Shown: positions 16,213-24,545 of the stretch, in pieces
How the letters are laid out: each line of letters begins with the position of its first letter
Position numbering within the stretch: position 1 is the stretch's first letter
DNA from: Mucilaginibacter aurantiaciroseus
GTDB taxonomy: Bacteria; Bacteroidota; Bacteroidia; Sphingobacteriales; Sphingobacteriaceae
NCBI RefSeq assembly: GCF_024055595.1
Contig: NZ_JAMXOF010000004.1
Span: 1 to 64,000 of the forward strand
Length of the DNA stretch: 64,000 bases
Reading direction: 5' to 3'
The notes under the pieces: model-generated
The model's input: the letters and a program-made list of their open reading frames with translations, nothing else
Told to the model about the DNA's origin: nothing
Databases searched by the model: none
Translations under genes and position numbers: made by a program

Positions 16213-16938
16213 TTACTCCGCCATATTATGATAAACCGCCTGCACGTCATCATCTTCTTCTAAACGGTCGATGATCTTGAAAACGTCCACAGATTGCTCT
16301 TCGGTTACCGATATATTTGATTGTGCAACGCGCTCTAACTTGGCCGATCTGGTTTCGATACCAATCTCTTCCAGTGCTTTTTGCATTTTGCCAAAGTTTT
16401 CAAATGCTGTGTGTAACACAGCAATATCGTTTCCTTCTTCGTCAGCCTCTACAAAAAGGTCTTCCAAGCCGGCGTCTATCAGTTCAAATTCCAACTCTTC
16501 CAGGTCGCGGTCGCCCGGGTCAAACGTAAATACCGATTTACGACTGAAAATAAAATCAAGCGAACCTGTTTTACCTAATGTGCCACCATATTTAGTGAAA
16601 TAGCTACGCACGTTGGCAACGGTGCGGTTAAGGTTGTCGGTAGCGGTTTCTACCAATATCGCCACACCATGCTGCGCATATCCTTCGTAAACAATTTCTT
16701 CGTAATCTTTTTCGTCGCGGCTTGTAGCGCGTTTTATAGCGGCCTCTACCCTATCTTTAGGCATGTTAACCGCCTTAGAGTTTTGGATAGCCGTACGCAG
16801 GCGCGAGTTGGTATTAGGGTCGCCGCCATTGGCTTTAACAGCCATCACAATCTCTTTACCCAAACGGGTAAACTGTACGGCCATTTTGGCCCAACGCTTA
16901 AATTTTCTTTCTTTGCGGAATTCGAATGCTCTTCCCAT
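16213..16938 (-). CDS. YebC/PmpR family DNA-binding regulatory protein
   Basis: The family covers transcriptional regulators and, in recent work on YebC, translation factors acting on proline stretches. The product has the characteristic start MGRAFEFRKERKFKRWAKMA, then FTRLGKEIVMAVKANGGDP, NMPKDRVEAAIKRA and YEGYAQHGVAILVE. I use the ATG at 16936-16938; 15 further in-frame codons upstream run through a palindrome (16955-16970) and are not part of the family. That gives 241 residues, the normal length. Confidence 0.9.
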   Translation of the reverse strand: MGRAFEFRKERKFKRWAKMAVQFTRLGKEIVMAVKANGGDPNTNSRLRTAIQNSKAVNMPKDRVEAAIKRATSRDEKDYEEIVYEGYAQHGVAILVETATDNLNRTVANVRSYFTKYGGTLGKTGSLDFIFSRKSVFTFDPGDRDLEELEFELIDAGLEDLFVEADEEGNDIAVLHTAFENFGKMQKALEEIGIETRSAKLERVAQSNISVTEEQSVDVFKIIDRLEEDDDVQAVYHNMAE

Positions 16939-16954
16939 ATTTATTGGTTTGTCC

Positions 16955-16970
16955 ATAGTCCATGGACTAT
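16955..16970. promoter_or_regulatory. Perfect 16-base palindrome upstream of yebC
   Basis: ATAGTCCATGGACTAT is fully self-complementary and centred about 25 bases upstream of the yebC start. A second CCATGGAC half follows at about 16974-16981. It could be an operator or the stem of a leader hairpin. Confidence 0.5.
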
Positions 16971-17004
16971 ATACCATGGACACAGCGAATATAATATTGT
17001 TTTC

Positions 17005-17955
17005 TTAAATAATCTTTTTCAGGTTGGTTAGCATGTCTTCCGTAATCTTAGCAAGGTCGTAATCTAACTGCCAGCCCCAATCCTGCTGTGCCTGTGTATC
17101 ATCTATCGATTTTGGCCAGCTATCGGCAATGGCCTGGCGCGGGTCGTTATCGGCATAGCTCATCTCAAATTCAGGGATGTGCTTTTTAATTTCTTCGGCC
17201 AGTTGCTCGGGTGTAAAGCTGATGCCCGCCAAATTGTAGCTCGAGCGGATGCTCAGGTTCTCGGCAGGCGCATCCATCAAATTAATGGTAGCACGGATGG
17301 CATCGTCCATATACATCATCGGCAACGCCGTTTGTGATAATAAAAAGCCCTGGTACTTGCCTGTCTTTAATGCCTCGTGGAAAATGTGCACCGCGTAATC
17401 GGTTGTTCCGCCTCCCGGATTTGCACGCCAGCCAATTAAGCCGGGGTAACGGATGCTGCGTACATCTACACCATATTTGGTAAAGTAATACTCGCACCAG
17501 CGCTCGCCGGCCAGCTTGCTAAAACCATAAACCGTGTTAGGGTCCATTACGCAATATTGCGGGGTATTATACTGTGGCGAGTGAGGCCCAAAAACAGCTA
17601 TGGAACTTGGCCAGAATATTTTTGAAGTTTTAAACTCGACGGCAAAATCCAACACGTAAAGCAGACCGGTCATATTAAGGTCCCAGGCCATTTTTGGTTT
17701 TTGTTCGCCTACGGCAGATAGTATGGCGGCCAGCAAATAAACTTGCGTTGGCTGATGCTTTTCAAACAAATGATGCAGGTTATCCTTATCAAGCACATTG
17801 GCAAACTCGAACGGACCAGTATTGCGCAGAGCGTAGTTTGGGCTATTTATATCAGAGGCGATGACGTTTTCGGCACCGTGTATACTTCTTAATGCAGTTA
17901 CCAGTTCGGTACCTATTTGGCCATTGGCGCCAATCACTAAAATCTTTTCGCTCAT
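17005..17955 (-). CDS. L-threonine 3-dehydrogenase, NAD-dependent epimerase type
   Basis: This SDR-type enzyme oxidises L-threonine to 2-amino-3-ketobutyrate, unlike the zinc-dependent Tdh of E. coli; it is known from Flavobacterium and Cytophaga relatives. The product (316 residues from MSEKILVIGA) has the Rossmann loop GANGQIGTE near 8, the catalytic Tyr-Lys in TVYGFSKLAGERWCEYY near 137, and SIRYPGLIGWRANPGGGTTDYAV typical of the family. I use the ATG at 17953-17955 because the longer in-frame start at 17976 lies inside the promoter -7 element. Confidence 0.87.
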   Translation of the reverse strand: MSEKILVIGANGQIGTELVTALRSIHGAENVIASDINSPNYALRNTGPFEFANVLDKDNLHHLFEKHQPTQVYLLAAILSAVGEQKPKMAWDLNMTGLLYVLDFAVEFKTSKIFWPSSIAVFGPHSPQYNTPQYCVMDPNTVYGFSKLAGERWCEYYFTKYGVDVRSIRYPGLIGWRANPGGGTTDYAVHIFHEALKTGKYQGFLLSQTALPMMYMDDAIRATINLMDAPAENLSIRSSYNLAGISFTPEQLAEEIKKHIPEFEMSYADNDPRQAIADSWPKSIDDTQAQQDWGWQLDYDLAKITEDMLTNLKKII

Positions 17956-17973
17956 GCAGTCACAGGTTTGGTA

Positions 17974-17981
17974 CAAAGGTA
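17974..17981 (-). promoter_or_regulatory. -7 promoter element of the threonine dehydrogenase gene
   Basis: Minus-strand TACCTTTG (TAnnTTTG) ends 18 bases before the ATG at 17955. The -33 element is not well conserved. The position fixes the start codon, since the longer reading frame would begin inside the box. Confidence 0.55.
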
Positions 17982-17989
17982 AATTTTTT

Positions 17990-18126
17990 TGTCTGAACCC
18001 GAATTTTGTCTGAACCCGAATTGATGGAATTTAACGTATTTTACTGCATTATTTCAGTTAGAAGCAGGCCGTTACAGCTATTCATTCCAAAAATTCACCT
18101 AATTCTTAAAATTCAGGTTCAGATAT
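17990..18126. repeat. Dispersed TGTCTGAAC-type element with inverted ends
   Basis: TGTCTGAACCCGAATT occurs twice in tandem at the left end. The right end AATTCAGGTTCAGA is its near-inverse, giving an element of about 137 bases with an A/T-rich interior. It is related to 5467-5558. No reading frame is present inside, so it would have to be mobilised by proteins encoded elsewhere. Confidence 0.6.
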
Positions 18127-18208
18127 TTTGCATACTAAAATGGTAGACTTTCGGCAAAAAAATTGCATATTTGGAGTTTAGTTAACATACCATATAATTT
18201 AAAACAGA

Positions 18209-19216
18209 ATGAAAGTCGCAGTTATTGGTGCCACAGGATTGGTAGGCACTAAAATGTTGCAGGTTCTTGCCGAACGCAACTTCCCCGTTACAGAGTTAAT
18301 TCCCGTAGCATCCGCAAAAAGTATTGGTAAAGAAATTACTTTTAAAGGCATGCAGTTTAAGGTAGTTTCTGTTGAGGATGCGATAAAGCAAAAGCCGGAC
18401 GTTGCGCTTTTTAGCGCGGGTGGCAGCACTTCTTTAGAGCAGGCACCGTTATTTGCGGCAGCAGGCATTACTGTTATTGATAACTCATCGGCCTGGCGTA
18501 TGGATCCAACCAAAAAATTGGTTGTGCCCGAAGTGAACGCGGATGTTTTAACCGCTGATGACAAGATCATCGCAAACCCAAATTGCTCAACCATACAAAT
18601 GGTAGTGGCCTTAAAACCACTGCATGATAAATATAAAATTAAACGCGTGGTGGTATCAACCTATCAATCGGTAACCGGCACCGGCGTTAAAGCGGTTGAC
18701 CAGCTTTTTAACGAACGTAAAGGTATCGACGGGCCGAAGGTTTATCCTTACACTATCGACCTGAACGTGATCCCTCAAATTGATGTATTTACTGAGAACG
18801 GTTACACCAAAGAGGAGATGAAAATGATCCTGGAGACTAAAAAGATCATGGGCGACGATAGCATTAAGGTTACCGCAACTACAGTGCGTATCCCCGTTAT
18901 GGGCGGCCACTCGGAATCGGTTAATATCGAGTTTTTGCACGATTTTGACCTGAGCGAAGTACGCACCTTACTTGAAAATTCGCCGGGTATTGTGGTAGTG
19001 GACGATACTGCTAACCTAAAATATCCCATGCCGCTTGACGCGCACGATAAAGACGATGTATTTATCGGCCGCCTTCGCCGCGACGAAAGCCAGGACAATA
19101 CCCTTAACTGCTGGATAGTATCAGACAACCTGCGTAAAGGCGCAGCTACCAACGCCGTACAAATTGCTGAGTACTTAGCTGAAAAGCATTTAATTGGGCA
19201 GGCGGTAGAGGTTTAA
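18209..19216 (+). CDS. asd: Aspartate-semialdehyde dehydrogenase
   Basis: Reduces aspartyl phosphate to aspartate semialdehyde, the branch point to lysine/diaminopimelate, threonine and methionine. The 335-residue product has the NADP-binding GATGLVGTKML at about 7-17, the catalytic Cys in NPNCSTIQMV near 129, and the substrate and active-site segments TYQSVTGTG near 155 and MGGHSESVNIEF near 230 with the active-site His. It is followed by a clear terminator and is not part of an operon. Confidence 0.95.
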   Translation: MKVAVIGATGLVGTKMLQVLAERNFPVTELIPVASAKSIGKEITFKGMQFKVVSVEDAIKQKPDVALFSAGGSTSLEQAPLFAAAGITVIDNSSAWRMDPTKKLVVPEVNADVLTADDKIIANPNCSTIQMVVALKPLHDKYKIKRVVVSTYQSVTGTGVKAVDQLFNERKGIDGPKVYPYTIDLNVIPQIDVFTENGYTKEEMKMILETKKIMGDDSIKVTATTVRIPVMGGHSESVNIEFLHDFDLSEVRTLLENSPGIVVVDDTANLKYPMPLDAHDKDDVFIGRLRRDESQDNTLNCWIVSDNLRKGAATNAVQIAEYLAEKHLIGQAVEV

Positions 19217-19264
19217 AGAATAGAGACTTGTGATTAGAGATTGGCTTCTTCACCATAACAAATA

Positions 19265-19303
19265 CAAAAAAATAGGGACGATCTGATGATTATCCCTATT
19301 TTA
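19265..19303 (+). terminator. Terminator after asd
   Basis: AAAATAGGGA and TCCCTATTTT form a stem around a loop of about 14 bases, followed by T-rich sequence. A-runs on the left side would allow some function in the other direction. Confidence 0.7.
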
Positions 19304-19328
19304 ATTTACGTCTGATGTATAAGCATGT

Positions 19329-19412
19329 GTCATTGCGAGCGATAGCGTGGCAATCTCAGCACATCCGCTTGTCCTCTGAGATTGCCACGTCGCTACGCTT
19401 CTCGAAACGACA
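19329..19412. repeat. Dispersed CATTGCGAGCGATAGCG palindrome
   Basis: GTCATTGCGAGCGATAGCGTGGCAATCTCAG and, inverted, CTGAGATTGCCACGTCGCTACGCTTCTCGAAACGAC make a long hairpin with a 20-base loop. Related elements are at 40818-40892 and 50919-51050, with a divergent cousin at 40211-40290. This copy lies between asd and the crtD-like gene. Confidence 0.8.
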
Positions 19413-19416
19413 TGTT

Positions 19417-19449
19417 TTTGTACCATTAGGGCGCTTTATCTTATCTTTA
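19417..19449 (+). promoter_or_regulatory. Probable promoter of the crtD-like gene
   Basis: TTTG at 19417-19420 and TATCTTTA at 19442-19449 are 21 bases apart; the ATG follows at 19454. The last base of the -7 element departs from consensus, and the leader would be almost absent. Confidence 0.45.
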
Positions 19450-19453
19450 CCCC

Positions 19454-20926
19454 ATGCCTCAACAAAAAGCTGTAATTATTGGTGCCGGAATAGCGGGGAT
19501 AGCAACGGCTATCCGTTTAGCGGTTAAGGGTTACGCGGTTGAGGTTTACGAGGTTAATAGTTACCCCGGTGGCAAACTCTCCGAAATTGAGCAGGATGGG
19601 TATCGTTTTGACGCTGGGCCAAGCTTATTTACAATGCCTCAATATGTAGATGAACTTTTTAAATTGGCCGGTAAAAAACCCGCCGACTATTTCACTTACC
19701 AAAAGCTGAAGGTAGTTTGCAAATATTTCTACGAGGACGGAACCCAACTAAGCGCTTACGCAGATACCCAACAATTTACCGAAGAGATAGAAAACAAAAC
19801 CGGTGAGCCTGCTGCATCCGTTATAAAACATTTGGCCAATTGTAGCGACATCTACAGCATTACTAATCATGTATTTTTAGAGCGGTCGCTGCATAGGTTA
19901 AAGACTTTTTTGCGTTGGGATACAATCAGGTCAATATTAAGATTCCCGAAAATAGATCCATTCAGGACTATGCATAAGGCAAACGTTTCGGGATTTAAAG
20001 ACGCCCGGGTTGTACAATTTTTTGACCGTTATGCTACCTATAATGGCTCTGATCCGTACCAGGCACCGGCCACGCTGAATGTTATCCCGCATCTCGAACA
20101 CCATTTCGGCGCCTACTTCCCGGATGGTGGCATGTACAGCATTACCCAAAGCCTGGTGAAACTGGCCAAAGAGTTGGGTGTAAAATTCAACTATAATTAT
20201 AAGGTGGATGAGATCGTTGTCATAAATGGAGTAGCAAAAGGCATCCGCGTTAAAGGCGAAAATATTTTGGCCGACCTCATGGTATCCAATATGGATGTTT
20301 GGTTTACTTATAACCGCTTACTTGGCAAATATCCCAAATTACATCCGCAGAAAATATTAAGCCAGGAACGCAGCAGTTCGGCATTGATTTTTTACTGGGG
20401 GATAAAAAAGCAGTTCCCTGAATTGAACCTGCACAACATCTTCTTTAGTGCCGATTATAAAGCCGAGTTTGACCATATATGGAATCAGCAGGATATTTAC
20501 AACGACCCTACCGTATACCTCAATATCAGTTCGAAATACAAAACTGATGATGCCCCTACAGGTTGCGAAAATTGGTTTGTAATGATCAACGTACCCGCCA
20601 ATAACGGGCAGGATTGGGATAAACTGATCGCGGATGCGAAGCAAAATATAATCAGCAAACTTTCTAAAATATTGGACGAGGATATCAGCCAGCTTATCGT
20701 ATCAGAAAGCATTCTTGATCCCCGAAGCATCGAAAGTAAAACATCATCCTATAAAGGCTCCATATACGGAACAAGCTCCAACAACCAGTTCGCGGCATTT
20801 TTAAGGCATGCCAATCAATCATCAAAAGTGACCGGGCTATATTTTTGCGGAGGCAGTGTGCACCCGGGTGGTGGAATACCGTTGTGTTTGTTATCGGCGA
20901 AGATTGTGAGTGAGATGATGATATAA
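19454..20926 (+). CDS. crtD: CrtD-type carotenoid 3,4-desaturase
   Basis: A 490-residue FAD-dependent desaturase of the CrtI family. It has the N-terminal dinucleotide motif GAGIAGIATAIRLA at about 9-22, then YPGGKLSEIEQDGYRFDAGPSLFT near 40, and the C-terminal FAD-contact segment FCGGSVHPGGGIPLCLLSAKIV at about 460-482. The wording at both ends is closer to CrtD (1-hydroxycarotenoid 3,4-desaturase) than to phytoene desaturase CrtI. The neighbourhood (CruF, CruG-like, CrtW) supports this. It is convergent with the rest of the cluster and likely has its own promoter. Confidence 0.82.
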   Translation: MPQQKAVIIGAGIAGIATAIRLAVKGYAVEVYEVNSYPGGKLSEIEQDGYRFDAGPSLFTMPQYVDELFKLAGKKPADYFTYQKLKVVCKYFYEDGTQLSAYADTQQFTEEIENKTGEPAASVIKHLANCSDIYSITNHVFLERSLHRLKTFLRWDTIRSILRFPKIDPFRTMHKANVSGFKDARVVQFFDRYATYNGSDPYQAPATLNVIPHLEHHFGAYFPDGGMYSITQSLVKLAKELGVKFNYNYKVDEIVVINGVAKGIRVKGENILADLMVSNMDVWFTYNRLLGKYPKLHPQKILSQERSSSALIFYWGIKKQFPELNLHNIFFSADYKAEFDHIWNQQDIYNDPTVYLNISSKYKTDDAPTGCENWFVMINVPANNGQDWDKLIADAKQNIISKLSKILDEDISQLIVSESILDPRSIESKTSSYKGSIYGTSSNNQFAAFLRHANQSSKVTGLYFCGGSVHPGGGIPLCLLSAKIVSEMMI

Positions 20927-20941
20927 CGTTTATAAAAACCG

Positions 20942-21063
20942 TGTCATTTCGAGCAAGCAGTGGGATGGACAGCGAAGTAGGGCTACGAGAAATCCTGTTC
21001 GTTAGATAATTCTGCTACATATCTTATCTAACAAGATTTTTCCTCGTACCTCGTTCGAAATGA
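20942..21063. repeat. Dispersed GTCATTTCGAGC palindrome
   Basis: GTGTCATTTCGAGCAAGC at the left and CCTCGTACCTCGTTCGAAATGA at the right are inverted. Between them GTTAGATAA and TTATCTAAC form an inner stem. A shorter relative is at 27777-27870. It separates the convergent crtD-like and hemH genes. Confidence 0.75.
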
Positions 21064-21110
21064 AAGCCTTTTTTTTAACTTGATTCCTGAATCTAAAAAT
21101 CCTGGCTCCC

Positions 21111-22133
21111 TTAATTAACCATTCCCGCCAACGCTTCTATCCACTTTGGAGAATCATTCAGGCTCTCTACCAATTGCACATGCTCGCCGCCGAGGGCTTT
21201 AAATTCGTCGCCATACTCATGGGTTACTTCAAAAACGGTTTCCAGGCAGTCGGCTACAAAGGCGGGGCATAGTACAAGTAGTCGTTTTTTACCTTCTTTA
21301 GCCAACCGGGCAATTATTTCGCTGGTGTAAGGCTGTACCCATGGGTCGCTGCCCAGGCGCGATTGAAAACAAACGGTGTACCTATCTTTCGGCAAATTCA
21401 TTTTGACGGCAATTAAGCGGGCTGTATCATGCGATTGCGCCGAATAGCACAATTTATTGGTGTCGTTCAAGGTATTGCAACAGCCATCAACCTGCAGGCA
21501 GTAGCCGTGGGTATGATCACATTTTTTTAACTGGCGTTGCGGCAAGCCGTGAAAGCTGAAGAGAATATGGTCGTACGTTTCGGGCTGATACTTTTTTGCG
21601 TTATCGGCAAAGGTTTCTATCATTAGCTCGTTATCATGAAACGAGTTCAGGAACGAAATGGTAGGAATAGTTTGCCAATCCTTAACCAGGTTCATCACTT
21701 TTTCCTGTACCGAGCCTGTACTTGCCGATGCATATTGCGGGAACAGCGGGATCACCTGGATGTCGCTTATCAAGGCATCTTTCAAGCGCAGCAAGGCAGA
21801 TTCTATAGAAGGGCTTTGGTATCGCATGGCCAGTTCAACCACGTAGCCATCGCCAAGGCGTTGCTGTAAAGCGGCTTGTTGTAATAAACTATAACGTAAT
21901 AATGGGGAGCCGGTTTCTTTATCCCAAATGGCTTGGTAAAGCTTTGCAGATTTTGGCGCTCTGAAAGGAACAATAATCCCTTTAACCAAAACGGTGCGCA
22001 ATACTGCGTTAACGTCAATAACACGCGCATCCATCAAAAATTCGTTCAGATACTTACGTACATCCGCTGTCGACGGACTATCTGGTGTACCTAAGTTTAC
22101 CAGTAAAACTCCCTTTTTTACCATAATATGCAA
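21111..22133 (-). CDS. hemH: Ferrochelatase
   Basis: Inserts ferrous iron into protoporphyrin IX in the last step of heme synthesis. The product (340 residues; a start three codons in, MVKKGVLLVNLGTPDSPST, is equally possible) has the LLVNLGTP N-terminus, the active-site His in HILFSFHGLPQRQLKKCD near residue 190, and PAFVADCLETVFEV near 290. Several cysteines (KCDHTHGYCLQVDGCC) could suit an Fe-S cluster, which some ferrochelatases have. It lies at the 3' end of the carotenoid gene run, 83 bases from crtW. Confidence 0.94.
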   Translation of the reverse strand: MHIMVKKGVLLVNLGTPDSPSTADVRKYLNEFLMDARVIDVNAVLRTVLVKGIIVPFRAPKSAKLYQAIWDKETGSPLLRYSLLQQAALQQRLGDGYVVELAMRYQSPSIESALLRLKDALISDIQVIPLFPQYASASTGSVQEKVMNLVKDWQTIPTISFLNSFHDNELMIETFADNAKKYQPETYDHILFSFHGLPQRQLKKCDHTHGYCLQVDGCCNTLNDTNKLCYSAQSHDTARLIAVKMNLPKDRYTVCFQSRLGSDPWVQPYTSEIIARLAKEGKKRLLVLCPAFVADCLETVFEVTHEYGDEFKALGGEHVQLVESLNDSPKWIEALAGMVN

Positions 22134-22215
22134 TAATAAAATAAGTATTTGTGATTGTCGGGGTTCAATATCAGACTAATGTTAATTTAGAAAGATAACT
22201 AACAACGGCTATGGA

Positions 22216-22890
22216 TTATTTCTTCACCTGCCACAATTTCCACCAGGGTGTCCAGGGGGCATCGTGATGTTCGTAATGGTAACCAAAAAAGTAACAGCTA
22301 AAAAATGCCAGGAAATGGTTGCGTTGAAAACTGCGCGACTGGTGCTTATTATCGTGTTCGCCTTTGTGGGGTTGGTAGGTGCCAAAGTAGAATAGCTGCA
22401 AAGTGCTCAGTAAAGATGGTGCTACCCAAAATAGTAGAAGATTAGGTTGCGGGATCCATATCTTCAATACGTTAAACAAAACCGCCATGATCACAATTTG
22501 CCAAATAGACAGGTAGTTGCGGATGAATTGCACATACCATCTAAAAAATGTACCGTTATGGTAATCGGGGTCGGCATCTGTATGTACGTGGTTGTGGTGC
22601 TGGTGATGTTTGGTGTATAATTTAGGGTACCAAAACGAAGCATAAAGGAAGGTGCAGATAAATCCAATACCGTTATTTAAAGCTTTGTTGGGGACTACAG
22701 TACCGTGCATGGAATCGTGCGCGGTGATGAACAGGCCGGTATAAAGATGCATTTGCACCAGGATCATAAGGTATAACAGCGGATTTTTAAAATCTACCTG
22801 TAACTGCATCAGCAAAATAGTGGATGTTATCCAGCTACCCAGCACAAGCAGGGCAATAAATAAACCGATATATGATGGTGATTTTTGCAA
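22216..22890 (-). CDS. crtW: CrtW-type carotenoid 4-ketolase
   Basis: A 224-residue integral membrane di-iron oxygenase that adds a 4-keto group to a beta-ionone ring. The histidine motifs are in place: HDSMHG near residue 58, HHQHHNHV near 94, and HYEHHDAPWTPWW near 207. The segment PNLLLFWVAPSLLSTLQLFYFGTYQPHK is characteristic of CrtW and separates it from fatty acid desaturases and CrtZ hydroxylases. There are four to five hydrophobic stretches. It lies 55 bases downstream of ispH on the same strand. The presence of a ketolase predicts a ketocarotenoid product. Confidence 0.87.
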   Translation of the reverse strand: MQKSPSYIGLFIALLVLGSWITSTILLMQLQVDFKNPLLYLMILVQMHLYTGLFITAHDSMHGTVVPNKALNNGIGFICTFLYASFWYPKLYTKHHQHHNHVHTDADPDYHNGTFFRWYVQFIRNYLSIWQIVIMAVLFNVLKIWIPQPNLLLFWVAPSLLSTLQLFYFGTYQPHKGEHDNKHQSRSFQRNHFLAFFSCYFFGYHYEHHDAPWTPWWKLWQVKK

Positions 22891-22945
22891 GATGGCGGCC
22901 CCTCCAAACCATCCCCGTAAGGATGGCTTTAAATAACGTAATTGT

Positions 22946-23797
22946 TTAATAGCTTTCCAGTTCGGCTTTTACCTGTTGCATTAGCCACATAGGTGTTGAT
23001 GTTGCGCCCGCAATGCCTATGGTATCGCCCGGGGCAAACATATCCGTGTTCAGTTCGCTAATGTATGATACAAAATAAGTGTTTGGGTTATGCTTTCGGC
23101 AAACCTCATAAAGCACTTTGCCGTTTGATGATTTTTTGCCAGACACAAATACAACTTTATCAAACTTTACCGCAAAAGCAGGCAGGTCCTTATCGCGGTT
23201 GCTCACCTGGCGGCAAATGGTATCGTTGGCCTTCACCTCATACCCGCGCGACAGAAGTTGCTCTTTAACACTGTAAAACTTGTCCATGCTTTTGGTAGTC
23301 TGGCTGTATAGTGTAAAGCTGGCAGGCAGGTCGGCATCTTCAAGCTCGGTAATATCCTGGAAAACCAGTGCATCACCATTAGTTTGCCCTTGCAGGCCTA
23401 CAACTTCAGCATGGCCGTGCTTCCCGAATATTAGGATCTTCTCGTTATTATCGTACGATGTTTTGATGCGGTTCTGCAGTTTTAAAACCACAGGGCACGA
23501 TGCATCTATCAGCGTAATATTATTCTCTAAAGCTATTTTGTAAGTTTCCGGCGCTTCGCCATGCGCGCGGATCAGGACCTTTTCATCGCGGAGGTTTGCC
23601 AGTTCGGCATGCTCAATAATGCGCAGGCCAATGGCTTTCAGGCGAAGCACTTCCGCGTCGTTATGCACAATATCGCCAAGGCAGTACAGGTAACCATCTT
23701 CGGCCAAAATCTCTTCGGCCATATCAATAGCGTAAACCACCCCAAAGCAAAAGCCGGAGTCCTGGTCGATAGTAACTTGTAGCTGATAATTACCCAT
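22946..23797 (-). CDS. ispH: 4-hydroxy-3-methylbut-2-enyl diphosphate reductase
   Basis: IspH is the last enzyme of the MEP pathway and makes IPP and DMAPP with a [4Fe-4S] cluster. The three cluster cysteines are visible in SGFCFGVVYAI near residue 18, DASCPVV near 96, and NDTICRQVSNR near 190. The 283-residue length and the SYISELNTDMF/GIAGATSTPMWLM ending fit the family. It supplies isoprenoid precursors to the surrounding carotenoid genes. A -7 element 18 bases upstream suggests it can also be transcribed on its own. Confidence 0.93.
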   Translation of the reverse strand: MGNYQLQVTIDQDSGFCFGVVYAIDMAEEILAEDGYLYCLGDIVHNDAEVLRLKAIGLRIIEHAELANLRDEKVLIRAHGEAPETYKIALENNITLIDASCPVVLKLQNRIKTSYDNNEKILIFGKHGHAEVVGLQGQTNGDALVFQDITELEDADLPASFTLYSQTTKSMDKFYSVKEQLLSRGYEVKANDTICRQVSNRDKDLPAFAVKFDKVVFVSGKKSSNGKVLYEVCRKHNPNTYFVSYISELNTDMFAPGDTIGIAGATSTPMWLMQQVKAELESY

Positions 23798-23814
23798 TGT
23801 GGTACAAAAATAAC

Positions 23815-23822
23815 TATTTAAA
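23815..23822 (-). promoter_or_regulatory. -7 promoter element of ispH
   Basis: Minus-strand TATTTTTG (TAnnTTTG) lies 18 bases before the ispH ATG, in the 106-base gap after cruF. The -33 region is not conserved. Confidence 0.4.
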
Positions 23823-23903
23823 AAGTTAAAGGCGTAAGGTTAACGGTAAAAGGTTAGTCATTGTTTTAAACCGGGGTTAAGCGGATTTTTAGGATTGCTG
23901 GGA

Positions 23904-24545
23904 TTACAAAAGTATCACAACCAAATTCAATAACCCAAAAAACACAAACTCTGTTACCAGCAAAACCGGGGCTGCAATACTTTGCTTTTTAAACCGGAAC
24001 TGCTCAAAAATGTATAACATGACCATGCTTACTAAAAACCAGCAGATATAATTTTTTAGCGGGATGGCGGGGCTGTTCCAATGCCAGTAATCAAATTTGA
24101 TGGCTATGGGTTCTATCAAAAGATCCAGCAATACCAAAACCGCGGCACCGGTTATTACCCTAAAGAACGGGCTTTTTAAACGACTACGCTGCATAGCTAC
24201 CCCGGTGGCATAAATGAGCAGGAACCAGTTTATGCCTATCATCAGCGGGATGCCGGATAATTTTACCCCGAGCGTAGTATCATAAGCATAACTCCCAAAA
24301 AGCCAGCCTTTGTGTACCCCAATCCACTCGGCTAAAAAGCCAAGCCAAAATATGAGCAATATAAAGATGCCGAAACTGCTGCTCAGTTTATGGTGACTAA
24401 ATACGATCACGCCCAGCATCAGTAGTAAATGAATCGGCACGATCTGTAAAAACAGGGGTTGGGTTGCGGGCAATAACAAGCCTGCCAGCCCCACGATATG
24501 GAACAGGATAATAATGCCAATGGCTATCCGTGGCGGGATATTCAT
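23904..24545 (-). CDS. cruF: CruF-type carotenoid 1',2'-hydratase
   Basis: A 213-residue membrane protein with six or seven hydrophobic segments, of the carotenoid biosynthesis CruF family. CruF adds water to the psi end of gamma-carotene-type compounds in myxol synthesis. Family features include the ligand-lining segment WIGVHKGWLFGSYAYDTTLGVKLSGIPLMIGINWFLLIYA and a later EPIAIKFDYWHW. I use the ATG at 24543-24545, which overlaps the stop of the preceding glycosyltransferase (ATGA) and follows a GGGGAGGAAG ribosome site; a start six codons upstream is inside that gene. Confidence 0.85.
   Translation of the reverse strand: MNIPPRIAIGIIILFHIVGLAGLLLPATQPLFLQIVPIHLLLMLGVIVFSHHKLSSSFGIFILLIFWLGFLAEWIGVHKGWLFGSYAYDTTLGVKLSGIPLMIGINWFLLIYATGVAMQRSRLKSPFFRVITGAAVLVLLDLLIEPIAIKFDYWHWNSPAIPLKNYICWFLVSMVMLYIFEQFRFKKQSIAAPVLLVTEFVFFGLLNLVVILL

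Noticed and set aside
16939..16983. Upstream start of yebC
   Set aside because: The added 15 residues cross a palindrome and are absent from the family, which begins MGRAFEFRK.
19454..20926. Calling the desaturase CrtI (phytoene desaturase)
   Set aside because: The end motifs and the CruF/CruG-like neighbours fit CrtD better; a CrtI role is not excluded but is less likely.
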